Assembly (NCBI GenBank): GCA_003151515.1
Contig: PLXS01000022.1
Location: forward strand, 20,825-84,824
Length of the DNA: 64,000 nt
Origin: Opitutaceae bacterium
GTDB lineage: Bacteria; Verrucomicrobiota; Verrucomicrobiia; Opitutales; Opitutaceae
Reading direction: 5' to 3'
Part shown: piece by piece, positions 8,918 to 16,410 of the stretch
Layout of the letters: each line of letters starts with the position of its first letter
Position numbering within the stretch: the first letter of the stretch is position 1
Made by a program: the position numbers and the translations under genes
The notes under the pieces: model-generated
Told to the model about the DNA's origin: nothing
Database searches by the model: none
The model's input: the letters and a program-made list of their open reading frames with translations, nothing else

Positions 8918-9790
8918 TTAGTCGAGCAGCACCTCGTAAACCTCGACAAGCGCCGTGCCCGTGTCGCCGGTGGCGCCCTCGACGATCGACGTGTAGGCCC
9001 CCGCCTCAAGCTGGATCAGGATCGCGTCGTCCCCTGCGGCCGGGGGCGACAGGTGCGTCGCCTGGATCTCGGAGACGATCGCCGGGCTGGACTGGTTCTG
9101 CCAGCCCGTGTTCGAGGCCAGGGGCGTCTGGCCGTGGTAGAGCGTCACCGTCGGGTCCATGATCGGGGCCGTGATGCTGTACTGGGCAAGGCCCGGGCCA
9201 AGGACGCGCACAAGGACGAGCTTCGGGCCGCCGTCGATGATGAAGCCCCCTATGAGGACGTTCTGGCCGGTCCCGACGAGGCCCCGGGTGGAGATGTTGC
9301 CGAAGCGGTTGGCCGCGGCGTCGCGGAAGGCAACGAAGTCGAACGAGCCGCTGGAGTACGTGAAGCTGCCCGACATGGTGTAGGCGTTCGTCGTGAAGGT
9401 GCCGCTGCCGACATCGCCCTTCATGCTCGTGAAGCTGAACGCCCCGCCCGTTTCGGCGCCGTTCGGCGTGACCGTCCCGATGTCGCCGGAGTAGACGCCC
9501 GCCGACACCTCGTGGATCAGGTAGAGGTTGTCATTGGCGTCGACGATAAGGGTCAGGTTCGTGGATCCCGAGGCGTCGATCGTCGCCGTCCCCTTGCCGA
9601 CCTCCTGCTGGCCCGAGTCGAAGAGGTAGGCGTCCAGCGTGTTGTTGTCGTGGACCGCGACGACGAGGGTCAGGGTGCTGTTGATGCTTGCCGTGTAGAT
9701 GCCGCGCAGGCTCACCTGCGCGGAGGCCTGGCCGAGGCCGGCCGCAAGGAACGCCGCAAGGGCGAACGCGATCTTGTGCAGAGGTTTCAT
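8918..9790 (-). CDS. secreted protein with Verrucomicrobia-type C-terminal domain
   Basis: The 290-residue product has a clear signal peptide (cleavage after ASAQ, ~residue 25). The first half (about 30-150) is a Thr/Ser/Gly-rich beta region with repeated short strands. The second half begins near RVLGPGLAQYSI and runs through DPTVTLYHGQTPLASNTGW, DDAILIQLEAGAYTSIV and ends GTALVEVYEV. That pattern is familiar from the C-termini of many secreted Verrucomicrobia and Acidobacteria proteins, and its function is not known. The last residues do not look like a known sorting signal. The gene is monocistronic, with its own terminator hairpins. Role unknown, probably surface-associated or extracellular. 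Confidence 0.8.
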   Translation of the reverse strand: MKPLHKIAFALAAFLAAGLGQASAQVSLRGIYTASINSTLTLVVAVHDNNTLDAYLFDSGQQEVGKGTATIDASGSTNLTLIVDANDNLYLIHEVSAGVYSGDIGTVTPNGAETGGAFSFTSMKGDVGSGTFTTNAYTMSGSFTYSSGSFDFVAFRDAAANRFGNISTRGLVGTGQNVLIGGFIIDGGPKLVLVRVLGPGLAQYSITAPIMDPTVTLYHGQTPLASNTGWQNQSSPAIVSEIQATHLSPPAAGDDAILIQLEAGAYTSIVEGATGDTGTALVEVYEVLLD

Positions 9791-9930
9791 GGTAGGGGTG
9801 CAGGAAAACTCAGTTTGACGTGGCGAATCATGTACAAGCCCCCCTGACGCCGGCGCCGGAGCGCAGGTTACACGTCTCTCTCGCGCACGGCGGGCGGGCC
9901 CGCCCCAAAGGGCCGCTGCGACGCCGTCCC

Positions 9931-10725
9931 TCAGATCTGGGAGAAGGGCGCGGGGACGACGAAGCGGCTCGTTATCTTCGAGACCGTGTCGGCGTACTGG
10001 GGGTCGCCCTTCATGCGCACCCACACGGGATGCGCGCCGAAGGCGGCCCAATTGCGCTTGTGCGTCTCCATGTCCGGGCTGCAGAGCATGTAGGTCAGGT
10101 GCGGAAGGTCCCTGCCCACGAGCGCCTGCCCGTAGAACACCGGCGAGAGGCTCAGCTGCTGCATGAGCGCTATCTCGCCCGCGTTGAACATCTCCACCTT
10201 CTTTAGAGCCTTGAGCTCGCTGTAGCTTTCGTAGGTGCGCATCTCGAAGATCCTCGGCTTGCCGGCCGCCGCGAGTGCGGGCACCGCGAGCCTTGGCAGG
10301 CCGGAGAACGACAGGAGCAGCCAGCTGTCGATGCGCTCGAACGCCGGATCCGCGGGCGTGGGCGAGCCCAGGTACAGCGCGCCGGCCGCCCGGACGGCCG
10401 GGTCGGAGTTGATGGAGGCCGTCACCGACGCGACCGACTCAAGCGAGGGGTGCGGGATCAGCACCCAGACGGCGGCGCCGTCCTTGGCCTGCGGCTCCGT
10501 GAACACGCCGACGCTCCCGATCCCGCGGGAGTTGACGGCGGGGATGAACGCCTTCTCGAGGTATGAGTCCAGGAGGGCGTGCGGCGCGCCCGGCTTGAGG
10601 CGGTAGGCGCGAAGCTCAAGGTAGTCGCGGCCTGCCTCGGCCGCCCGCGCCTGGGCGCCCGTCAGGGCCGCGGCCGATGCGGCCACGGTTGCTTTCATAA
10701 AATCACGGCGGCTGAGTCCATTCAT
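9931..10725 (-). CDS. NIPSNAP family protein with Tat signal
   Basis: The 264-residue protein begins MNGLSRRDFMKA, a twin-arginine export signal, so it should cross the membrane folded. The mature part contains two related ferredoxin-like (NIPSNAP, dimeric alpha/beta barrel) repeats: one from about residue 35 (YLELRAYRLKPG) and a second from about 155 (IFEMRTYESYSELKALKKVEMFNAGEI). It ends with a conserved WVRMKGDPQYADTVSKIT segment. The biochemical role of the family is unknown. Its ATG overlaps the stop codon of mtnA (ATGA), so it is the last gene of the aldolase/SDR-mtnA operon and is probably translated by coupling. Confidence 0.87.
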   Translation of the reverse strand: MNGLSRRDFMKATVAASAAALTGAQARAAEAGRDYLELRAYRLKPGAPHALLDSYLEKAFIPAVNSRGIGSVGVFTEPQAKDGAAVWVLIPHPSLESVASVTASINSDPAVRAAGALYLGSPTPADPAFERIDSWLLLSFSGLPRLAVPALAAAGKPRIFEMRTYESYSELKALKKVEMFNAGEIALMQQLSLSPVFYGQALVGRDLPHLTYMLCSPDMETHKRNWAAFGAHPVWVRMKGDPQYADTVSKITSRFVVPAPFSQI

Positions 10726-11840
10726 GGGTGTGGGGGGTTGATTGTCGGCGCCCGCTCCGGGAAGAGTCTCCTTAGCCCGGCCTCGGAGGCCTCCGCGACG
10801 CCGCGCTCGGTGATGAGGCCTGTGACGAGCCTCGCCGGGGTGACGTCGAAGGCCGGGTTTGCCGCCGCGCTTCCCTGCGGCGTTATGGCAACCGTCGCCA
10901 CGGCGCCGTCCGGCAGCCGCCCCGAGATGTGGGTCACCTCCCTGGCCGGCCTGTTCTCGATGGGGATCTCGCGCAGTCCGTCCCGCACGCCCCAGTCGAT
11001 CGATGGCGACGGGACGGCCGCGTAGAACGGGACGCCACAGTCGCGGGCAGCGAGGGCCTTCAGGTACGTGCCTATCTTGTTGCACACGTCGCCGGTCGCG
11101 CTCGTGCGGTCGGTGCCCACGATGACCATGTCCACCTGCCCGCGCTGCATCAGGTGGCCGCCGGCGTTGTCGGATATTACCGTGTGCGCGACCCCGTGGT
11201 TCAGGAGCTCCCAGGCCGTGAGGCTCGCGCCCTGGTTTCGCGGCCGGGTCTCGTCGACCCAGACGTGGACCAGCACGCCCGCGTCGTGCGCCTCGTAGAT
11301 GGGCGCGGTCGCCGTCCCCACGTCGACCGTGGCGAGCCACCCGGCGTTGCAGTGCGTGAGCACGTTCACGGCGCCGCCCGCTGGCTTGCGAGCCGCGATC
11401 GCCCGGATGAGCGGGAGCCCGGCGGCGCCTATGCCGCGGTTGATCGCGACGTCCTCGTCGCACACCTGCGCCGCCCGGGCGAGCGCCGCGGCGGCCCGGC
11501 CGCCCGCGGGAAGCGGCGCGATCCAGGACGTCATCCGCTCGACCGCCCAGCGCAGATTGACGGCGGTCGGCCGGGTGGAGAGGAGCGCCTGGGCCGCGGC
11601 GCGAAGCGAGGCGTCCGAGGGGTCGCGCAGCATGGCGAGCCAGATTCCGTAGGCGGCGGTGGCCCCGATGAGGGGCGCCCCCCGCACGAGCATGGCGCTG
11701 ATCGCGCGCGCCGCCCCCTCGACGGAGTCGAGCCTCGCGACCGCGAACTCGTGGGGCAGGCGCGTCTGGTCGATGACCTCGACCGAGGCGCCGTCGCTGC
11801 CGGGCCAGATGGTGCGCTGCGGCCGTCCGTTGACCCTCAA
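10722..11840 (-). CDS. mtnA: S-methyl-5-thioribose-1-phosphate isomerase
   Basis: This enzyme converts 5-methylthioribose-1-phosphate (or 5-deoxyribose-1-phosphate) to the ribulose-1-phosphate form in the methionine salvage / DHAP-shunt pathways. The 372-residue frame shows the family signatures: RGAP (~53-56), catalytic Cys164 in LTHCNAG, VDETRPRNQG (~195-204) and catalytic Asp244 in VGTDRTSATGD followed by NKIGTY. The motif usually reads GADR; here it is GTDR. Start: there is no ATG or GTG near the expected N-terminus. TTG at 11840 overlaps the stop of the upstream aldolase/SDR gene (TTGA) and gives a normal length. The stop overlaps the next ATG. The eIF2B-like ribose-1,5-bisphosphate isomerase is an alternative but less fitting. 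Confidence 0.92.
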   Translation of the reverse strand: MRVNGRPQRTIWPGSDGASVEVIDQTRLPHEFAVARLDSVEGAARAISAMLVRGAPLIGATAAYGIWLAMLRDPSDASLRAAAQALLSTRPTAVNLRWAVERMTSWIAPLPAGGRAAAALARAAQVCDEDVAINRGIGAAGLPLIRAIAARKPAGGAVNVLTHCNAGWLATVDVGTATAPIYEAHDAGVLVHVWVDETRPRNQGASLTAWELLNHGVAHTVISDNAGGHLMQRGQVDMVIVGTDRTSATGDVCNKIGTYLKALAARDCGVPFYAAVPSPSIDWGVRDGLREIPIENRPAREVTHISGRLPDGAVATVAITPQGSAAANPAFDVTPARLVTGLITERGVAEASEAGLRRLFPERAPTINPPHP

Positions 11841-13810
11841 ATGACCCTCTCGTTTCCCCCGTCGACGGGAACCTGGGCGCCGGTCGTCTTCGCGAACGCG
11901 GGCCCGCACATCTCGGCCGCGAGCGCGGCGACGTCGCGGCTGGTGACCTCGACCTTGAGCACGTTGTTGGACCGGTATGCCTCGACGGTGAGGCCGTATT
12001 GCGTGGCCCTCGACTCCAGCACCTCGGGAGTCCACAGCCCCGTGTCGAAGACCATGTTCGGATGGATCGTGTTGATCCTGATTCGGTCCCTGCCCCACTC
12101 GAGGGCCGCGACGCGGGCAAGCTGGTTGACGGCGGCCTTGGACGCCGAGTAGGCCGCGGCCCCCGGCCCCGGCGCGGGCACGTTCTTTGAGCCGATGACG
12201 ACCACGCGGCCGCCGTTCGGGGCGAGCTTCAGGATCGGGTGGCAGCTGCGCATCATGAAGAAGGTGGCGTCCAGGTTCGTGCCCATCACCCGGCGCCAGG
12301 TCTCGGTGTCGAGTTCCGCGACGGGCCTGCCCTGGCCGAAGATTCCGGCGTTGAGGACAAGCATGTCCAGGCCCCCGAACGCCCTCACGGCCTCCTCGAT
12401 GGCCGAGGCGACCTGCGCCTCGCGGGTCAGGTCGCAGACGATCCCCAGGTAGTCGGGCCCGGCGCGAAGGCCCCGCACCTGCGCGTTCAGGTCGAGGCCG
12501 ACGACCGCAGCGCCGCGCGAGAGGAGGGCCTCGGCGCAGGCGCGCCCGATGCCCGATGCGGCGCCGGTCACGAGCGCGACCTCGCCCGCAAACGGGGCCG
12601 GCGGACCCGGGCGCCGCAGCTTGGCCTGCTCGAGGTCCCAGTACTCGACCTCGAACAGGTCCCTTGCCGAAAGCGCCCTCCAGCCCCCGAGGGCTGTCGC
12701 ACGCATGATGACGTCGATCGTGTGGCGGTACAGGTCGGCCGTGATCGCGGCCTCGCCGGCCGTGCGCCCGGCACTCAGGACTCCCCAGGCCGGGTCGATG
12801 ACCACGCGGGGGGCCGGATCGAGCATCCGCGGCGCGGGGCTCGCGCCCGCAGCGCATTCCCTGAAGTAGGCCTCGTAGGCCGCGCAGTACGCGGCCAGGT
12901 CGCGCCCGACCATGGGGACGCGCTTCGTCCGGATGACGTGGTCGGGCGTCGCCGGACCCTGCTGCGAGATGACAGCCACGTCGGCGCGGCCTGCGAATCC
13001 GAGGGACACCGGGTCGCCGTGGGCGGTCACGATGGCGGGCGCCCCCATGGCCGCCGAGAGCTCGCGCCGGAAGCCCGCGAGCTCGACCGCCGAGGGGCCC
13101 CTGGGGGCCGGCGCCGCCGGCCAGTCTATGCTCCACGCCTTCTTCCTCGCGAGGTACTCCTCGGCGAGGGTGGCGAGCTCGATCATACGGAGGTAGGAGG
13201 ACTCGGCCGTGTCGCCGAAGCTGATGAGGCCGTGGCTCTGGAGGACGACGCCGATCGTCCCGGCCGGCAGCTTCGCGGGTATCAGCCCGGCGCAGAGGCG
13301 GGCGAGCCTGAATCCCGGCATCATGTACGGGATGACGATCACGCGCTCGCCGTAGACCTCCCTGATCCTGTCAGCCCCGCCCGGTGTATTTGAGATGGAG
13401 ATGAGGGCGTCGGCGTGCGTGTGGTCCACGTAGGCGGCCGGCAGGATAGCGTGGAGGATGGCCTCCACGGAGGGCGCCGGCGCCGAGGGGTTCGTCATCG
13501 AGCCCCTGAGCTCGGCGGCCATGCGCAGGTCGCTCATCGACCCGAGCCGCGAGAGCCGCAGGAGATGCTCCATGCGGCAGGGCGAGAAACCGGCGGGCTC
13601 CATCGACGCCAGGTCCCACCCGCTTCCCTTGATGTAAAGCACTGCCTCGTCGTCACCGAAGATGTTCTTCTCCAAGATCTTTACAGAGGTGTTGCCCCCG
13701 CCGTGGAGCACGAGCGAGGGCTCGCTCCCGATGAGCCGCGAGGAATAGACTCGCTGGCCCAGTTCCCCCTTGAATGCCGCCGCGTCGATTCTGTTCCACA
13801 GGTTCCTCAT
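11837..13810 (-). CDS. bifunctional class II aldolase / short-chain dehydrogenase
   Basis: A 657-residue fusion. Residues ~1-390 are a class II (Zn) aldolase/adducin domain: GGGNTSVK (37-44), KGSGWD (61-66), Zn ligands His130 and His132 in DHTHAD, and His193 in QSHG. Residues ~405-657 are an SDR domain with TGAASGIG, NAGI and the catalytic Tyr554-x3-Lys558 in YSASK. The same architecture occurs in RhaEW-type proteins that cleave L-rhamnulose-1-phosphate and oxidise the lactaldehyde. Translational coupling to mtnA suggests instead that it cleaves a 5-substituted ribulose-1-phosphate to DHAP plus an aldehyde, which the SDR then oxidises or reduces. No sugar kinase is adjacent. Start: ATG at 13810. 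Confidence 0.9.
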   Translation of the reverse strand: MRNLWNRIDAAAFKGELGQRVYSSRLIGSEPSLVLHGGGNTSVKILEKNIFGDDEAVLYIKGSGWDLASMEPAGFSPCRMEHLLRLSRLGSMSDLRMAAELRGSMTNPSAPAPSVEAILHAILPAAYVDHTHADALISISNTPGGADRIREVYGERVIVIPYMMPGFRLARLCAGLIPAKLPAGTIGVVLQSHGLISFGDTAESSYLRMIELATLAEEYLARKKAWSIDWPAAPAPRGPSAVELAGFRRELSAAMGAPAIVTAHGDPVSLGFAGRADVAVISQQGPATPDHVIRTKRVPMVGRDLAAYCAAYEAYFRECAAGASPAPRMLDPAPRVVIDPAWGVLSAGRTAGEAAITADLYRHTIDVIMRATALGGWRALSARDLFEVEYWDLEQAKLRRPGPPAPFAGEVALVTGAASGIGRACAEALLSRGAAVVGLDLNAQVRGLRAGPDYLGIVCDLTREAQVASAIEEAVRAFGGLDMLVLNAGIFGQGRPVAELDTETWRRVMGTNLDATFFMMRSCHPILKLAPNGGRVVVIGSKNVPAPGPGAAAYSASKAAVNQLARVAALEWGRDRIRINTIHPNMVFDTGLWTPEVLESRATQYGLTVEAYRSNNVLKVEVTSRDVAALAAEMCGPAFAKTTGAQVPVDGGNERVI

Positions 13811-13972
13811 CGGGATGATGGGCGGGGCGCGGTCGCCGGGGGGGTCATCCCCAAAGTCGTGCCCCCCCCGCGCCGCAGAGTCAAGCGAGCCACCCCCGGG
13901 TGGCCGCCTTCAAGGCATCCGCTTACCTGTTGAACCGCGGGCGCTGTCTGCTCACATGGGAGGCAACATCCC

Positions 13973-15076
13973 TTGAACAAGCGGATCCACGGCCTAGACC
14001 TCCTCCGCTCCCTGGCGATCGGGCTGGTCATGTTCGGGCACGCCGGCCAGATCGTGCAGCTCAAGTTCCCCGGGGTGACGCCGTTCGTGAACACCGGTCC
14101 GTTCGGCGTGGACCTCTTCTTCGTGCTGAGCGGCTTCCTGATCGGCGGGATACTCCTGCGCCTGCGGGAGGACCTCCGAAGCCCGAGGACCCTCGCCGGG
14201 TTCTGGGTGAGCCGCGCCCTGCGGACCCTGCCCAGCTACTACCTCTTTGTCCTGGTCAACGTCGCCGTGCGCCTCCTGGTCTACCGCTTCCCGTTCGAGT
14301 CGTGGCGCACGGTCCTTCCCTACTTCTTCTTCGGGCAGAGCCTGCTCCACCGCCCCGACTGGTTCTTTGTAGAGTCGTGGTCGCTGTGCGTGGAGGAGTG
14401 GTTCTATTTCCTTCTCCCCGTGGCTCTGTGCCTCTGCCTGCAGGTCGTGCGGCGCATGATCCCGGCCTACTGCGCCCTCGTGGGCGCCATGATCGCGGCA
14501 TCGGTCTGCCTGCGGGCGGTCATCCGCCCCGCGGACCTTGACTCCCTGGCGGTCGTCTACCACGCGGACTCGATCGGCCTGGGCCTTGCGGCCGCCGTCC
14601 TCGCCGCGACAAGGCGGGAGGCGTGGCAGAGGGCGGGCCCGGCGGCCGCCGCGCTCGGCGCAGTCCTAGCCGCGTTCACCTACGCTTGGGCGGTGCGGCC
14701 CCACGATGAGGCCTCCCTCTTCGCCTCCGCAGCGGTCCCGTTCATTCGCGCGCTCGGATACGCGCTTTTGCTCCCGTGGGCCGCGAGCCGCCTGACGGGC
14801 GGGCGCGGCCTCTTCGAGGCTGCCACGGCGGCGGTCGCCCGCTGGTCGTACTCGCTCTACCTGACGAACTTCATCTGCTGCATCACCTCGATGCTCTTCG
14901 TCATGCCGCGCCTCGGTATCACGGCCGCGGTGGCGGCGATGCTCGCCTCGAGCCTCCTCGCGAGCGCTGCCCTGTACCGGTGGTTCGAGAGGCCCGTCCT
15001 GGAGCTTCGCGGCAGAATCGCGATATGCCGCGAGACCAGAGCCTACGTGCCCTTCGCCCCGACCCCGCCCCGGTGA
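13973..15076 (+). CDS. acyltransferase 3 family membrane protein (OafA-like)
   Basis: About 367 residues with ten or so hydrophobic helices. It carries the family motifs of integral-membrane O-acyltransferases: catalytic His in LVMFGHAG (helix 1), FGVDLFFVLSGFLIGG (~residues 43-58), and SWSLCVEEWFYFLLP (~residue 140). Such enzymes acetylate or otherwise acylate cell-surface sugars such as O-antigen, capsule or peptidoglycan. The start is TTG at 13973, which is supported by a strong Shine-Dalgarno (GGGAGG) nine bases upstream; no ATG is available nearby. It is divergent from the aldolase/SDR gene and convergent with the orphan at 15086, only 9 bp apart. Confidence 0.93.
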   Translation: MNKRIHGLDLLRSLAIGLVMFGHAGQIVQLKFPGVTPFVNTGPFGVDLFFVLSGFLIGGILLRLREDLRSPRTLAGFWVSRALRTLPSYYLFVLVNVAVRLLVYRFPFESWRTVLPYFFFGQSLLHRPDWFFVESWSLCVEEWFYFLLPVALCLCLQVVRRMIPAYCALVGAMIAASVCLRAVIRPADLDSLAVVYHADSIGLGLAAAVLAATRREAWQRAGPAAAALGAVLAAFTYAWAVRPHDEASLFASAAVPFIRALGYALLLPWAASRLTGGRGLFEAATAAVARWSYSLYLTNFICCITSMLFVMPRLGITAAVAAMLASSLLASAALYRWFERPVLELRGRIAICRETRAYVPFAPTPPR

Positions 15077-15085
15077 CGCGGGTGC

Positions 15086-15751
15086 CTAGACGATCCTGAA
15101 TCCCAGGGCGCCGAGCTCGTCCATCGCGAAGGGCGCGCAACCGAGGAGCTCCTGGAGGCTGGCCGCCGCCGCCGCAAGGGACGCGGCGCCGGCCACCGCC
15201 GCCCCGTCGTCGCGGTCGTGGACATGGACGGCCCAGGGATCGGCCCCGCCCTCGGCCCCCGTCTCGACCACGGATCCGTAAAGGTAGTTTCCCGGCAGGC
15301 CCGGGTGGGGCCCGCAGCCGGGTACGAGAAAGATCGTGTGCACGAGGTCGTGGGCCGCGGGCAGTCGCTCGGCCCCGGTGTGCTTCGGCCGGTGGTGCAC
15401 GGGGCGGCCGACGACCCGCAGCCTGTGGGCCTCGGCCCCCGGGCGCAGGACCGCCGGCAGCGAGCGCAGGTAGCGCTCGAAGATCGCGTCGTTCGGCTCC
15501 ATCGCCTCGGCGGGCGCGCTTCCGTCGGCAACGGCCTCGAGGTTCGCCGCGCTGAAGCTCGGGCGGCCGGCGAGCGAGCGCGCCGTCACGTGCCCGTCGC
15601 GGTTGTCGGCGCTGGCGTAGACCTGGTGGGTGCGGTAGAGCCTCTTCAGGGCGTCCTGGTAGGCCGGTGTCATCGGCACCGATCCGGCGGCGCTCTGCTC
15701 GATCATGTCGAGGACGGCGTGGTCAAACAACTCGTTGGGGTCGTGGGGCAT
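15086..15751 (-). CDS. hypothetical soluble protein
   Basis: I do not recognise this family. From ATG at 15751 (MPHDPNELFD) the product is about 221 residues, without a signal peptide or membrane segment. It is fairly rich in His and Pro, with a notable central stretch PVHHRPKHTG and VPGCGPHPGLPGNYLYGS, and a C-terminal WAVHVHDRDDGAA segment. The frame stays open far upstream, but that extension runs antisense through the 15857-16387 gene and is unlikely to be coding. It is convergent with the acyltransferase and divergent from the next small gene. Confidence 0.6.
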   Translation of the reverse strand: MPHDPNELFDHAVLDMIEQSAAGSVPMTPAYQDALKRLYRTHQVYASADNRDGHVTARSLAGRPSFSAANLEAVADGSAPAEAMEPNDAIFERYLRSLPAVLRPGAEAHRLRVVGRPVHHRPKHTGAERLPAAHDLVHTIFLVPGCGPHPGLPGNYLYGSVVETGAEGGADPWAVHVHDRDDGAAVAGAASLAAAAASLQELLGCAPFAMDELGALGFRIV

Positions 15752-15856
15752 CGTGAAGGGCGACCATGCTGCCGGCCGCCGCGCAAAAATGCGATCCATT
15801 CTGGTTGCGAGATTGCTTTTTTCAGTCGAGGTTTCAGGCCGCATACAGCCATCCCG

Positions 15857-16387
15857 ATGCCCGCATTGAGACCCATCCTCGCCGCCGCCCTGGCCGCGGC
15901 CACTGCGGCGTGCGGCTACGCCGCGATGCCGACCCAGCACGAGGCGCTCGAGGCGATTGCGACGCTTGAGAAGAGCGTGGCGGGCCCGGAGGCGCTCTCC
16001 GCCGCGCGCACGATAGTGACCTACGCCCAGATGAGCGAGGACGTCCTGGTCGACATCGGCCCCGAGGAGGTCCCCTGGGCTGAGGAGAACTGGGGCCTGG
16101 GCGACGAGCGCGAGCAGTCGTGCCAGTCCGTGCTCCTCGCCTCCTTCGTCGCCGGAGACGTGCGCTCGCAGATCAAGAACAGCCGGGTCGAGGACGACAC
16201 GTACTCGGGCTGGATCTTCGTGATCAGCACCTACAACCGGCTCCGCCAGAAGGAGCACTTCAGCAGCCCTTCCATCGAGTCGCTGTCCAGGATGCAGGCC
16301 AACGGGACGCTCCTGCAGCATGCGAGGGAGGTCGAGGCCAGGGCGAGCCAGGAGGAGGAGCCCGCCGAGAAGAAGCCCATGGCCTAG
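15857..16387 (+). CDS. secreted or lipoprotein-like small protein
   Basis: The 176-residue product begins with a basic, Ala/Leu-rich signal sequence (residues 1-22). It ends ATAACGYA, which could be either an atypical lipobox Cys or a type I cleavage region. The mature part is mostly helical and acidic, with a C-terminal Glu/Lys-rich tail (EEEPAEKKPMA). No family recognised. ATG 15857 was chosen because it creates a normal export signal and because upstream codons overlap the divergent gene. It is convergent with ccsA, with 23 bp between stops. Confidence 0.6.
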   Translation: MPALRPILAAALAAATAACGYAAMPTQHEALEAIATLEKSVAGPEALSAARTIVTYAQMSEDVLVDIGPEEVPWAEENWGLGDEREQSCQSVLLASFVAGDVRSQIKNSRVEDDTYSGWIFVISTYNRLRQKEHFSSPSIESLSRMQANGTLLQHAREVEARASQEEEPAEKKPMA

Positions 16388-16410
16388 TTGCCCGGGCGCG
16401 CCCCGGGCCT

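Noticed and set aside
10929..13393. Long plus-strand frames opposite mtnA and the aldolase/SDR gene
   Set aside because: They lack family motifs, while the minus strand encodes two enzymes with all catalytic residues.
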